64,000 nt of DNA, taken from NCBI GenBank assembly GCA_022510425.1, contig JAFLTO010000014.1, forward strand, positions 1-64,000. Reading direction: 5' to 3'. The notes below the pieces were generated by a model, which made no database searches, was not told the origin of the DNA, and worked only from the letters and a program-made list of their open reading frames with translations. The position numbers and the translations under genes are program-made. Below, piece after piece: positions 50,132 through 60,447 of the stretch. Source of the stretch: Muribaculaceae bacterium (GTDB lineage Bacteria > Bacteroidota > Bacteroidia > Bacteroidales > Muribaculaceae). How positions within the stretch are numbered: position 1 is the stretch's first letter; every line of letters starts with the position of its first letter.

Positions 50132-50139
50132 TATTTTTG
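50132..50139 (+). promoter_or_regulatory. Candidate Bacteroidetes -7 promoter element for the hut operon
   Basis: TATTTTTG matching TAnnTTTG, 30 bp upstream of the 50169 ORF; no good -33 TTTG. Confidence 0.3.
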
Positions 50140-50168
50140 AAAATTGAAAACAAACTCTTTTTAACTAT

Positions 50169-50450
50169 ATGATACGTTTAAATTGCTTTATCAAGGTGAC
50201 TGAAGAAAATAGAACTGCTGTTCTTGAGGCAGCAAAAACATTAACAGCAGCATCTTTGCAACAAGAAGGTTGCATTGCTTATGATGTTTTTGAAAGTGCA
50301 ACTCGTCATGATGTCTTAATGATTTGCGAAACTTGGAGAGATCAGGCAGCACTCGAGGCTCATTCTTCTTCTCAAGTTTTTCTTGATCAAGTCAAAATAA
50401 TGCAAGATTTGGCCCAAATGAAACTTGAATCTTTCCCTTTCAATAAATAA
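50169..50450 (+). CDS. Antibiotic biosynthesis monooxygenase-like small protein
   Basis: 93 aa; QQEGCIAYDVFESATRHDVLMICETWRDQAALEAHSSS. Confidence 0.85.
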   Translation: MIRLNCFIKVTEENRTAVLEAAKTLTAASLQQEGCIAYDVFESATRHDVLMICETWRDQAALEAHSSSQVFLDQVKIMQDLAQMKLESFPFNK

Positions 50451-50462
50451 TCTTATTTTAAC

Positions 50463-52466
50463 ATGGAAAACACCCGCATATGTCTTACCGATGATTTCCC
50501 ACAATATCCAAATTTCAAGGAAGGCATAAGAAGAGCTCCTGATAGGGGCTATACCCTGTCACAAGAAAAGACTAAAACGGCTCTGAAAAACGCTTTACGT
50601 TATCTCCCTCCGGAACTCCATGAGAAAGCTGCTCCTGAGTTCTTGGAAGAATTAAAGACAAGAGGCCGTATTTACGCTTATCGTTGGAGACCGGAAGGTG
50701 ACTTGAAAGCCAAGCCTATTGATCAATATAAAGGGAAATGTTTGGCTGGAAAGGCTTTCCAGGTGATGATAGACAATAACCTTTGCTTCGATATAGCTCT
50801 TTATCCATATGAATTAGTGACTTATGGAGAAACCGGCCAGGTATGTCAGAACTGGCTCCAATATCGCCTCATAAAAAAATACCTCGAGGAAATGACCGAC
50901 GAACAGACTCTTGTGGTTGAGTCGGGTCATCCGCTCGGACTTTTCCCTTCTAAGAAAGACTCTCCACGTGTGATAATAACCAATGCCATGATGGTGGGTA
51001 TGTTCGATAATCCACACGATTGGCATGAAGCAATGCAGATGGGAGTCGCAAATTATGGACAAATGACGGCCGGCGGTTGGATGTATATAGGACCACAAGG
51101 TATTGTGCATGGCACGTTCAATACTCTTCTTAATGCCGGAAGAATGCAATTGGGCATCCCTCCGGAGGGTGATTTAAGAGGTCATCTATTTATTTCTTCA
51201 GGACTCGGAGGTATGAGCGGTGCTCAACCAAAGGCTGCTGAAATTGCCGGAGCCGCCGCAATTATTGCCGAAGTGGATCCTTCTCGTATAGAAACCCGTA
51301 GAAAGCAAGGGTGGGTGCAAGAAGTCACAGATTCTATTCCGGAGGCTTTTAAACTGGCTCATCAAGCCATGGAGAAGAAAGAGCCCATTTCTATTGCATA
51401 TCTGGGGAATGTGGTTGATCTGCTTGAATACGCTGTGGAACATGACATAAAGATTGAACTTCTTAGTGACCAGACTTCCTGTCATGCGGTTTATGAAGGT
51501 GGTTACTGTCCCGTTGGTCTTACTTTTGAGGAAAGAACCGCACTTCTTCATGATAATCCTGAAATTTTCAGAAAGAAAGTTGATGAGTCTTTGAAGCGTC
51601 ATTTTGAGGCTATCAAGAAATTGACTAAGAGAGGCACTTATTTCTTCGATTATGGCAATTCGTTCATGAAAGCTATATATGATGCCGGAATTAAAGAAAT
51701 ATCCAAAAATGGGGTCGATGAAAAGGATGGATTCATATGGCCCTCATATGTGGAAGATATTATGGGACCGATGCTATTTGATTTTGGTTATGGTCCTTTC
51801 CGTTGGGTGTGTTTGAGCGGCAAACATGAAGACCTTGTCAAGACCGATAAGGCAGCAATGGACTGTATTGATGCTGAAAGAAGAGGCCAGGATCGAGATA
51901 ACTACAACTGGATCAGGGATGCCGAAAAGAATGCTCTCGTAGTGGGCACACAAGCACGTATCTTATATCAAGATGCGATGGGACGTCTCAACATAGCTTT
52001 AAAATTCAATGATATGGTGAGAAAAGGTGAAGTAGGTCCTATTATGCTTGGAAGAGACCATCATGATGTGAGCGGCACTGATTCTCCGTTCCGTGAAACT
52101 TCCAATATTAAAGATGGCTCGAATGTTATGGCAGATATGGCAGTGCAATGTTTTGCCGGTAACTGTGCCAGAGGTATGAGCCTTGTAGCCCTGCATAATG
52201 GGGGAGGGGTTGGTATTGGAAAAGCCATTAACGGTGGCTTCGGTATGTTGCTCGATGGAAGTGAAAGAGTGGATGAAATTCTTAAGAATGCAATGCTTTG
52301 GGATGTGATGGGCGGAGTGGCTCGTCGTTCATGGGCCCGTAATGAAAATGCGATTGCAACTGTCAAGGAATGGAACGATACCCAAGCTCAAAACGGATTC
52401 ATGATTACCGAGCCGTTCCTTGCGAATGAAGATTTGGTAGAAAATGTGATAAACACCCCACAATAA
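50463..52466 (+). CDS. hutU: Urocanate hydratase
   Basis: 667 aa, GQMTAGGWMYIGPQGIVHGT; in hut operon. Confidence 0.95.
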   Translation: MENTRICLTDDFPQYPNFKEGIRRAPDRGYTLSQEKTKTALKNALRYLPPELHEKAAPEFLEELKTRGRIYAYRWRPEGDLKAKPIDQYKGKCLAGKAFQVMIDNNLCFDIALYPYELVTYGETGQVCQNWLQYRLIKKYLEEMTDEQTLVVESGHPLGLFPSKKDSPRVIITNAMMVGMFDNPHDWHEAMQMGVANYGQMTAGGWMYIGPQGIVHGTFNTLLNAGRMQLGIPPEGDLRGHLFISSGLGGMSGAQPKAAEIAGAAAIIAEVDPSRIETRRKQGWVQEVTDSIPEAFKLAHQAMEKKEPISIAYLGNVVDLLEYAVEHDIKIELLSDQTSCHAVYEGGYCPVGLTFEERTALLHDNPEIFRKKVDESLKRHFEAIKKLTKRGTYFFDYGNSFMKAIYDAGIKEISKNGVDEKDGFIWPSYVEDIMGPMLFDFGYGPFRWVCLSGKHEDLVKTDKAAMDCIDAERRGQDRDNYNWIRDAEKNALVVGTQARILYQDAMGRLNIALKFNDMVRKGEVGPIMLGRDHHDVSGTDSPFRETSNIKDGSNVMADMAVQCFAGNCARGMSLVALHNGGGVGIGKAINGGFGMLLDGSERVDEILKNAMLWDVMGGVARRSWARNENAIATVKEWNDTQAQNGFMITEPFLANEDLVENVINTPQ

Positions 52467-52524
52467 TACAAATAATAATTAACAACTATAAAAACACCAA
52501 AAACCATATCAACGTCAAAATACC

Positions 52525-53415
52525 ATGAAACAAATCATAGAATGCGTTCCAAACTATAGTGAGGGTCGTGATAAAGAGAAAATGGAAAAAATCCTTGACT
52601 GCTTCCGCGGAAAGGATGGTGTAAAACTACTTGATTACAGCAATGATGTCAACCATAATCGCATGGTTGTGACTTTGGTAGGAGAGTACGAGCCACTAAA
52701 AAATGCCGTGCTTGAATCTGTGGGGAAAGCGGTAGAGCTTATCGACCTTAACAAACATGAAGGCCAACATCCAAGAATGGGAGCTGTAGACGTTATCCCT
52801 TTCATTCCTATCAAGAATTCCACTATGGAAGAATGTATCGCCCTCTCCAAAGAAGTGGGAGAGGAGATTGCAAAAAGATATGATTTCCCTGTCTTCTTGT
52901 ACGAAAAGTCAGCTTCCGCCCCTCATCGCGAGAATCTCGCAGCTATTCGCAAAGGTGAATTCGAAGGAATGGCCGAAAAGATTCACGAACCGGAATGGCA
53001 TCCTGATTTCGGTCCCGAGGAACGTCACGCCACAGCCGGAACCGTAGCCGTGGGGGCACGTATGCCTTTGGTAGCCTATAATATCAATCTTAATACCAAT
53101 CGTTTGGATATTGCGAACAATATTGCAAGAAAGATCCGCCATATCAACGGAGGTTTCCGTTTTGTCAAGGCTATGGGTGTAGATCTTGAGGATAGAGGTA
53201 TAGTACAAGTATCTATCAATATGACCGACTTTACCCGTACAGCTCTTTATAGGGTATTTGAAACCGTGAAATTTGAGGCTCAACGCTGGGGTGTCACTAT
53301 CGCCGGTAGTGAAATAGTTGGTCTTGTACCTATGGCTGCTATTGTTGACACGGCTGAATATTATCTTGGCCTTGAAAACTTCAGCATTGATCAGGTTCTT
53401 GAATCCAAACTCTAA
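52525..53415 (+). CDS. ftcD: Glutamate formimidoyltransferase
   Basis: IIECVPNYSEGRDKEKMEKI; NVNHNRMVVT-like motif; GAVDVIPFIP. Confidence 0.94.
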   Translation: MKQIIECVPNYSEGRDKEKMEKILDCFRGKDGVKLLDYSNDVNHNRMVVTLVGEYEPLKNAVLESVGKAVELIDLNKHEGQHPRMGAVDVIPFIPIKNSTMEECIALSKEVGEEIAKRYDFPVFLYEKSASAPHRENLAAIRKGEFEGMAEKIHEPEWHPDFGPEERHATAGTVAVGARMPLVAYNINLNTNRLDIANNIARKIRHINGGFRFVKAMGVDLEDRGIVQVSINMTDFTRTALYRVFETVKFEAQRWGVTIAGSEIVGLVPMAAIVDTAEYYLGLENFSIDQVLESKL

Positions 53416-53418
53416 GAT

Positions 53419-54657
53419 ATGGCCGGTAATCTCTTTGTCAAAAATGCAAGGGTAGTAACTCCTATTGGTTCTCAAGCTATAAAGGGTAAGAAAATGGGAG
53501 ATCTTCAGGAAATCCCAAATACTACTATTGCTATTAGAGAGGGTAAAATTATTTATATTGGCGACAATATTGGCTGCCCGGAAATACCTGATGCTAATAA
53601 TATTGATGCAAAGGGAAAAGTGGTTTTACCCGGCTTTGTAGACTCTCATACTCATCTTATTTTTGGTGGTTTTCGTCCCGATGAGTTCGAATGGAGACTA
53701 AAGGGTGACACCTACATGTCTATTATGGAACGTGGTGGCGGAATTCAATCTACTGTTAATGCGACTAAAAAAGCTTCTGAAGACCAACTCATGAAAAAAG
53801 CTCAATGGTTTCTCGATAGAATGGGGGAAATGGGAGTTACAACGGTAGAGGTTAAAAGCGGATATGGTCTGGATTTTGATACTGAGCTGAAGATGCTTAA
53901 GGCGATAGCTCGCCTTAAAGAAGAAGAAAGTTCAGTCATAGATATTGTTCCCACTTTCTTGGGCGCACATGCGGTGCCACCTGAGTATAAAGGCAGAACA
54001 TCTGAATTTGTAGATCTTCTCATTGAAATGATGCCTCAATTTAAAGATTTGGCTAAATTTTGTGATGTGTTCTGTGAAAAGAATGTATTTGAAATAGAGG
54101 ATTCTAGACGTCTTTTGAAAGCTGCCGAAGAAAATGGGTTTAAACTTAAACTTCATGCCGATGAGATAGTAACTTTAGGCGGTGGAGAACTGAGTGCGGA
54201 ATTAAATGCCGTATCTGCCGATCATCTTTTGCATGTAAGCCATGACGGTATACTGAAAATGGCTGAAGCAGGTGTTGTAGCAACTTTATTGCCCTTAACT
54301 GCTTTCGCTCTAAAGGAACCTTATGCTCCGGCCCGTAAATTTATCGACCAAGGATGTGCGGTGGCTTTAGCAACCGATCTTAATCCGGGAAGTTGTTTCT
54401 CAGGTTCTATCCCACTTACAATTGCTTTGGCATGCATTTATATGAATATGTCAATTGAAGAAACTATCACGGCACTGACTCTTAATGGGGCCGCAGCTCT
54501 CGATATGGCAGAAGAAATAGGTAGCATTGAAGTGGGTAAGAGGGGCGACTTGGTAATACTTGGGAGCGACAACTATCGTATCTTGCCTTATTACGTAGGT
54601 ATGAATTGTGTCAAAGCCACTATCTTCAATGGCAACATCGTTTCTTTAAATCCTTAA
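53419..54657 (+). CDS. hutI: Imidazolonepropionase
   Basis: VLPGFVDSHTHLIFGGFRPDEFEWRLKGDTYMSIMERGGGI; HADEI. Confidence 0.96.
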   Translation: MAGNLFVKNARVVTPIGSQAIKGKKMGDLQEIPNTTIAIREGKIIYIGDNIGCPEIPDANNIDAKGKVVLPGFVDSHTHLIFGGFRPDEFEWRLKGDTYMSIMERGGGIQSTVNATKKASEDQLMKKAQWFLDRMGEMGVTTVEVKSGYGLDFDTELKMLKAIARLKEEESSVIDIVPTFLGAHAVPPEYKGRTSEFVDLLIEMMPQFKDLAKFCDVFCEKNVFEIEDSRRLLKAAEENGFKLKLHADEIVTLGGGELSAELNAVSADHLLHVSHDGILKMAEAGVVATLLPLTAFALKEPYAPARKFIDQGCAVALATDLNPGSCFSGSIPLTIALACIYMNMSIEETITALTLNGAAALDMAEEIGSIEVGKRGDLVILGSDNYRILPYYVGMNCVKATIFNGNIVSLNP

Positions 54658-54711
54658 AACTATACTAACAATACTGATAAATAAAAACACTTACAATTAT
54701 TAATACTAACC

Positions 54712-55332
54712 ATGAAACTCCAAGATCTAACTATAAAGGAATTCCTTGAAAAAACCTATGGTAAAGACCCTGTGCCGGGTGGTGGTTCAATATCTGCACT
54801 TTGTGGTGCGCTTGCCGCTTCATTGAGTGAAATGGTCACAGCTCTTACTATTGGTAGAAAAAAATATATCGATGTGGAGCAGGAAATGCTCGCCTATGCT
54901 CCTCAGATGGAATTGGCTCGCAGAAAATTCCTGGATTTTATCGATGAGGATGCAGAAGCTTACCAGATGGTATTCGATGCTTTCAAACTCCCTAAAGAAA
55001 GTGAAGAAGAACAGAAAATACGTCATGATATGATTCAAAAAACCACACTTCATGCAGCTATGATTCCTTTAAGAGTGGCGGAAACTGCGGTGGGTATTAT
55101 GGACGCTATTTTCCAGATTGGTAGCAAAGGGAATCGTAATGCAGTAACCGATGCCTGTGTAGCCATGATGTGTGCTCGTACTGCAGCTTGGGGCGCTATA
55201 CTTAATGTAAGGATAAACCTTGCAGGTCTAGACGACAAAGAAAAGGTTAATGAACTTGAGAATCGTTGTATGGCACTTCATGATGAAGCACAAGTGAAAG
55301 AGGCGGCTTTATTAGACACTGTAACATTTTAA
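54712..55332 (+). CDS. Formimidoyltetrahydrofolate cyclodeaminase-like protein
   Basis: DPVPGGGSISALCGALAASLSEMV. Confidence 0.92.
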   Translation: MKLQDLTIKEFLEKTYGKDPVPGGGSISALCGALAASLSEMVTALTIGRKKYIDVEQEMLAYAPQMELARRKFLDFIDEDAEAYQMVFDAFKLPKESEEEQKIRHDMIQKTTLHAAMIPLRVAETAVGIMDAIFQIGSKGNRNAVTDACVAMMCARTAAWGAILNVRINLAGLDDKEKVNELENRCMALHDEAQVKEAALLDTVTF

Positions 55333-55335
55333 AAG

Positions 55336-56841
55336 ATGAATAATAAAGAAGTTTTTGAAATTGGAAGTTGTGATCTCACTTATGATCTTATTGAAAAGAT
55401 CCTGAATAGTGGCTGCAAATTAAAACTTTCAGATGAGGCTATTAAAAATATTACCCGATGCCGGGATTTCCTTGATAAAAAAACCGATGAAAACACTGTC
55501 CCCATTTATGGTATAACTACAGGTTTCGGTTCTCTTTACAATAAGCACATATCTCAACACGAACTTACAACTTTACAGGAAAATTTGGTAAAGAGTCACT
55601 CTTGTAGTGTCGGCACTCCCGTTGACCCAATCGTTGTGAAATTGATGTTGATGCTAAAAGCTCATGCCATTTCTTTGGGGTACAGTGGTGTGCAATTAAT
55701 CACAGTAGAAAGGATTCTTGATTTCTATAATAATGAAATTTATCCTGTTGTCTACGACAGAGGATCTCTGGGAGCATCAGGCGACTTGGCTCCTCTTGCC
55801 AATCTTTTCTTACCTTTGATTGGCGAAGGAGAAGTTGTGTTTGAAGGAAAAAGAATGTCTGGAAGGCAAATTCTTGATATTTTCGGATGGAAACCTATTG
55901 AACTGGAATCAAAAGAAGGATTGGCTCTCCTTAATGGCACACAATTTATGTCAGCAAACGGTATAAAGGCATTGATTGATGGTTGGCATATGGTGAATTG
56001 TTTCGACCTTTTCGGAGCCATGAGTCTTGAAGCCTATGATGGCAGAATCGAACCATTCTGGGATTGCATCCAGCAAGTGCGTCCTCATCCCGGCCAAATT
56101 GAGACGGGCAAGGTGTATAGAAAAATCCTCGAAGGAAGTGAGATTATCAAAAGAGAGAAAGAACATGTGCAGGATCCTTATTCTTTCCGATGCATCCCAC
56201 AGGTGCATGGTGCCGTGAAAGATGCAATGAATCATGTCACTGAAGTATTGCATATTGAAATAAATTCTGTCACGGATAATCCTACTGTCTTCCCGGATGA
56301 TGATTTGGTTGTGAGCGGCGGTAATTTCCATGGAGAACCCATAGCCCTTGTGTTTGATTATATGGGGGTTGCTCTTCATGAACTGGGTAATATATCGGAA
56401 CGGAGGGTTGCTCAATTAATTCTTGGTAAACGTGGTCTGCCAGAATTCCTGGTTGCAAAACCGGGATTGAACTCCGGCTTTATGATTCCTCAATATGCCG
56501 CTGCTGCTTGTGTCAGCCAGAATAAGATGTATGCTTGGCCTGCCTCTTGCGATTCTATTGTAAGTTCAAACGGTCAGGAAGATCTTGTGTCAATGGGGGC
56601 TAACTCAGCTACAAAACTTCATAAGATTATCGATAATCTTAAAATTATTGCAGCTATTGAATTGATGAATGCAGCTCAAGGTATAGATTTCCGTCGTCCA
56701 TTGAAATCTTCTCCCCTTATTGAAACAATAATGACTGAATATCGGAAGGCTGTTCCATTTGTGGAAGAGGACGTAGTGATGGAGGAATACATCAAAAAAA
56801 CAATGAATTTCTTGGATAATTTTGATATCATAATAGAATAA
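55336..56841 (+). CDS. hutH: Histidine ammonia-lyase
   Basis: GITTGFGSL; RGSLGASGDLAPLA (ASG cofactor); NGTQFM. Confidence 0.96.
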   Translation: MNNKEVFEIGSCDLTYDLIEKILNSGCKLKLSDEAIKNITRCRDFLDKKTDENTVPIYGITTGFGSLYNKHISQHELTTLQENLVKSHSCSVGTPVDPIVVKLMLMLKAHAISLGYSGVQLITVERILDFYNNEIYPVVYDRGSLGASGDLAPLANLFLPLIGEGEVVFEGKRMSGRQILDIFGWKPIELESKEGLALLNGTQFMSANGIKALIDGWHMVNCFDLFGAMSLEAYDGRIEPFWDCIQQVRPHPGQIETGKVYRKILEGSEIIKREKEHVQDPYSFRCIPQVHGAVKDAMNHVTEVLHIEINSVTDNPTVFPDDDLVVSGGNFHGEPIALVFDYMGVALHELGNISERRVAQLILGKRGLPEFLVAKPGLNSGFMIPQYAAAACVSQNKMYAWPASCDSIVSSNGQEDLVSMGANSATKLHKIIDNLKIIAAIELMNAAQGIDFRRPLKSSPLIETIMTEYRKAVPFVEEDVVMEEYIKKTMNFLDNFDIIIE

Positions 56842-56929
56842 TAATTCTCCAATTACACAAACAACACCAGCCCTAACTTTGCCACTCTGTTGCAAACAAA
56901 TTTTTATATTTTTGCATAAAATAGTTTGT

Positions 56930-58894
56930 ATGGCAACAGTTGTAGAGCATCATCATAATGGACATCACCATTCTTGTTGCGCCGATCATTGTAACCATCA
57001 TGAAGGCGGATGGTTCCGCCCTTATTTAGGTGCTTCAATTTCCTTGGCTCTTCTAATTGCCGGGCTGATTTTAGATCATTATCATGATTTTATGACTGAT
57101 ACCACATGGGCAAAACCATTATGGTATTTTGTCGCTTTTATACCCGTAGGTTTTCCGGTGGTTAAGGAAGCATTTGAAGGAATTGCTCAGAAGGATTATT
57201 TCAATGAACTCACCTTAATGGCAATTGCTTGTATTGGTGCATTTTGCATAGGTGAATATTCCGAAGCTGTAGGAGTAATGCTTTTTTATTGCATCGGTGA
57301 AAATCTTCAAGACCGTGCAGTTGATAAAGCAACCAGGGATATTTCAAAACTTCTGGAAATAAAAGCAGAGATTACTCGTGTAGTCAAAGATGGTGAAGTC
57401 ATTGAAATGAAACCTGACCAGGTGCAGGTGGGAAATATTATTGAAGTTCACCCCGGGGAAAGGGTGCCTCTTGATGGCGTTATGTTAACAGAAGAGGGCG
57501 GAATGTTCGACACTGCTGCTTTGACAGGAGAAAGTGTTCCAAGAGAAATTGATAAAGGAGGAGAAGTTCTTGCCGGTATGATTTCTTCGGGATCAACTGT
57601 AAGAATTAATGTCATCCGACCGGCAAGTGACAGTGCATTATCTCGGATCCTTGATTTGGTTAAGAATGCGCAGGCTAAGAAAGCCAAGTCGGAAGTGTTT
57701 ATCCGCAAGTTTGCAAGAATCTATACTCCTGTAGTCACTCTTCTGGCTTTCCTCGTGGTTGTGTTCCCTTATTTTATCTCTTTGATTCATCCTTCGTTTG
57801 TGTATCATTTTAATGAATGGCTATATAGAGCTTTGGTCTTCTTGGTTATCTCCTGTCCATGTGCTCTTGTTATCAGCGTGCCCCTAAGTTATTTTGCAGG
57901 TATTGGCGCTGCTTCAAGACAGGGTATACTCTTTAAAGGAGGAAATTATCTGGAAACAATCAAGAATGTCAATGTTGTTGCTTTTGATAAAACCGGGACT
58001 TTGACAACGGGTCAATTTAGTGTGGAGGAATCACATCCTGTACTCGGTATTGATAAGAATCAAATGTTGGCTATAATGGCTGCCGCTGAATCGGAGAGTA
58101 GTCATCCACTTGCGAAAGCCATTGTAAATTATGTTAAAGGGATTGGATTGAAGATACCTACTGTTGAATCTATGCATGAAGTGGCAGGAAAAGGTACAAA
58201 GGCTGTGATTGAGGGAAAAATTGTCTTGGCCGGAAATCTTAAACTTCTTAAAGATGAAAATATTTCTTATCCCGGTGAATTGAATTTCAATTCTTCTACT
58301 ATTGTAGCTTTAGCTATCAATGGAGAATTTGCCGGGTATGTCATTTTGCAAGATACCCCGAAATTAGATTCTGCGAGAACAGTTACCGACCTCCATAATT
58401 TAGGTGTTGACCAAGTGGTGATGCTTTCCGGCGACAGAAAGGAAATAGTGGATAAATATGCAGGAATGTTGGGCATTAAACATTCTTTTGGTGAACTTCT
58501 CCCTCAAGATAAAGCAGAATATGTAGAAAAAATATCTAAAACGCCCGGTAAGAATATAGCATTTGTAGGAGATGGAATGAATGATGCTCCAGTCTTGGCA
58601 ATTAGTAATGTCGGTGTAGCTATGGGAGGGCTCGGGTCTGATGCCGCAATTGAAAGTGCAGATATAGTGATTCAAACAGATAATCCCTCTAAAGTAGCCA
58701 CTGCTATTAAAATAGGTAGGTATACCCATAAAATTGTAATGCAGAATATTATCGGAGCGTTGGTAATAAAAGTTACAATTCTGACACTTGGAATCATTGG
58801 TTTTGCTTCTCTTTGGGCTGCGGTATTTGCAGATGTTGGCGTAACAATGCTGGCAGTCCTCAATTCAATGAGAGTGCTTTGGCATAAATACTAA
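56930..58894 (+). CDS. Heavy-metal P1B-type ATPase (Zn/Cd-like) with His-rich N-terminus
   Basis: MATVVEHHHNGHHHSCCADHCNHHEGG; SCPCALVISVP; FDKTGTLTTG; VGDGMNDAPVL. Internal Met at 56930 preferred. Confidence 0.93.
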   Translation: MATVVEHHHNGHHHSCCADHCNHHEGGWFRPYLGASISLALLIAGLILDHYHDFMTDTTWAKPLWYFVAFIPVGFPVVKEAFEGIAQKDYFNELTLMAIACIGAFCIGEYSEAVGVMLFYCIGENLQDRAVDKATRDISKLLEIKAEITRVVKDGEVIEMKPDQVQVGNIIEVHPGERVPLDGVMLTEEGGMFDTAALTGESVPREIDKGGEVLAGMISSGSTVRINVIRPASDSALSRILDLVKNAQAKKAKSEVFIRKFARIYTPVVTLLAFLVVVFPYFISLIHPSFVYHFNEWLYRALVFLVISCPCALVISVPLSYFAGIGAASRQGILFKGGNYLETIKNVNVVAFDKTGTLTTGQFSVEESHPVLGIDKNQMLAIMAAAESESSHPLAKAIVNYVKGIGLKIPTVESMHEVAGKGTKAVIEGKIVLAGNLKLLKDENISYPGELNFNSSTIVALAINGEFAGYVILQDTPKLDSARTVTDLHNLGVDQVVMLSGDRKEIVDKYAGMLGIKHSFGELLPQDKAEYVEKISKTPGKNIAFVGDGMNDAPVLAISNVGVAMGGLGSDAAIESADIVIQTDNPSKVATAIKIGRYTHKIVMQNIIGALVIKVTILTLGIIGFASLWAAVFADVGVTMLAVLNSMRVLWHKY

Positions 58895-59007
58895 TCAAGT
58901 TTTCTCTTTGTTTAAATTGAGGTAAACCTGCTATTGCAAAAATAATTATTGAGGAGGCAAAGATTCTAAACAATCGATCGTGATTTTATTTCTTCCCAAA
59001 ATTAGAG

Positions 59008-59040
59008 AGGACATGAGATTTTTCCCATGTCCTTTCTAAC
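59008..59040. terminator. Terminator-like hairpin between P-ATPase gene and xseB
   Basis: AGGACATGaGA-tttt-TCcCATGTCCT then TTCT. Confidence 0.65.
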
Positions 59041-59101
59041 CCAAATAGATTTTGGCTTCCTTTATATTACAATTAGTCTTATTTCCTGATAAGAGAATCT
59101 T

Positions 59102-59302
59102 TTATTGGATTGCAGATAAGGTTTCAATACATTTCTTCACCTCTTCATCTGTAGTGAATAGTTTTTCTCTGCAATATTTAATGAGTTCCGCTGCTCTTTT
59201 GGTATAACCTGCAAGGGCATCTATATCGCAATTGTCGCTCTGCATTTTTGCTACGATAGATTCCAATTCTTGCATGGCCTTGCTATAAGTCATTTCTTCC
59301 AT
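59102..59302 (-). CDS. xseB: Exodeoxyribonuclease VII small subunit
   Basis: 66 aa MTYSKAMQELESIVAKMQSDNCDIDALAGYTKRAAELIKYCREKL. Confidence 0.88.
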   Translation of the reverse strand: MEEMTYSKAMQELESIVAKMQSDNCDIDALAGYTKRAAELIKYCREKLFTTDEEVKKCIETLSAIQ

Positions 59303-59352
59303 AAGATCTGATGTTTTGAAAATTCTACCATTTTATCACAGACAATCCAATT

Positions 59353-60447
59353 TTATGGTTTTGGTTTTGATTCACAATATAAACAACGATATTCACCGGG
59401 TTTATCATGTGCGGGTCGAAATATGCTTTCCACTCCTGTTTCCATATTGGATATGCAGCGTTTATTCCTACATATGTATTTACCTCTCAAAGCATCTTTC
59501 GGGATCAATTCCGAATTTTTAGAAGGATCCTGAGCCCATTCCAAGAGCTTACTAATCAGGGCCATTCTAACAAATTTTCCATTCTCGACCTGTCTGAAAT
59601 ATGCAGCCCGAGGATCGGAATCCACGTCTGTGCTTATTTCATTAACTCTTGGCAAGGGATGAAGAATACACATATCAGGTTTAGCATTCTTCAATTTCTC
59701 TTTGTCTAACACGAAGAAGTCTTTCACCCTGTCATATTCATCTTCATCAAGAAATCTTTCTTTTTGAACCCTTGTCATATAAAGCACATCCAAATCTCCA
59801 ATAACAGGTTCTATAGAATCTACTTCAACATAAGGCACGCCATTCATTTCACAAACCTCTTGCTTCATATAGTCCGGTAACCTTAATTGTTCAGGGGCAA
59901 TTAAAACTACTTTTATACCAGTATACCTTGATAGTGCCTTAATTAATGAATGTACTGTTCTTCCGAATTTCAAATCCCCACAAAAGCCAATAGTGATATT
60001 GTCTATTCTTCCAAGTTCTCTTTTTATTGTAAGAAGGTCGGTTAATGTTTGAGTAGGATGGCTGTGGCTTCCATCGCCGGCATTAATAACGGGCACTTTG
60101 GAATTCATTGCAGCCACTGTAGCCGCCCCCTCTTCGAAATGTCTCATCGCTATTATATCGGCAAAGCAATTGATGACCTTTGTGGTGTCAGCACAAGTTT
60201 CTCCTTTGCTGACAGATGAATTCTTTGCATCGGAAAATCCAAGCACATTTCCACCCAATTCCATCATTGCTGATGTGAAACTCAAACGGGTACGTGTAGA
60301 AGGTTCATAAAAGAGGGTGGCAAGTTTCTTGCCTTTGCACACTTCAGAATATTTCTCTCTATTGGCTATAATCTCTTGACCCAGATCAAGAATTTCTTCC
60401 AATTCATCTTTTGTGAGATCTGTGGGATCTATTAAATGTTTTGCCAT
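59353..60447 (-). CDS. pyrB: Aspartate carbamoyltransferase catalytic chain fused to a PyrI-type zinc-binding domain
   Basis: FYEPSTRTRLSFTSAMMELGG; C-terminal ICRNKRCISNMETGVESIFRPAHDKPGEYRCLYCESK (C-x4-C...C-x2-C). Confidence 0.94.
   Translation of the reverse strand: MAKHLIDPTDLTKDELEEILDLGQEIIANREKYSEVCKGKKLATLFYEPSTRTRLSFTSAMMELGGNVLGFSDAKNSSVSKGETCADTTKVINCFADIIAMRHFEEGAATVAAMNSKVPVINAGDGSHSHPTQTLTDLLTIKRELGRIDNITIGFCGDLKFGRTVHSLIKALSRYTGIKVVLIAPEQLRLPDYMKQEVCEMNGVPYVEVDSIEPVIGDLDVLYMTRVQKERFLDEDEYDRVKDFFVLDKEKLKNAKPDMCILHPLPRVNEISTDVDSDPRAAYFRQVENGKFVRMALISKLLEWAQDPSKNSELIPKDALRGKYICRNKRCISNMETGVESIFRPAHDKPGEYRCLYCESKPKP

Noticed and set aside
52909-53475. 188-aa minus-strand ORF
   Set aside because: Fully antisense to ftcD/hutI, which are clear core genes.
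55951-56415. 154-aa minus-strand ORF inside hutH
   Set aside because: Antisense shadow of hutH with no recognised domain.
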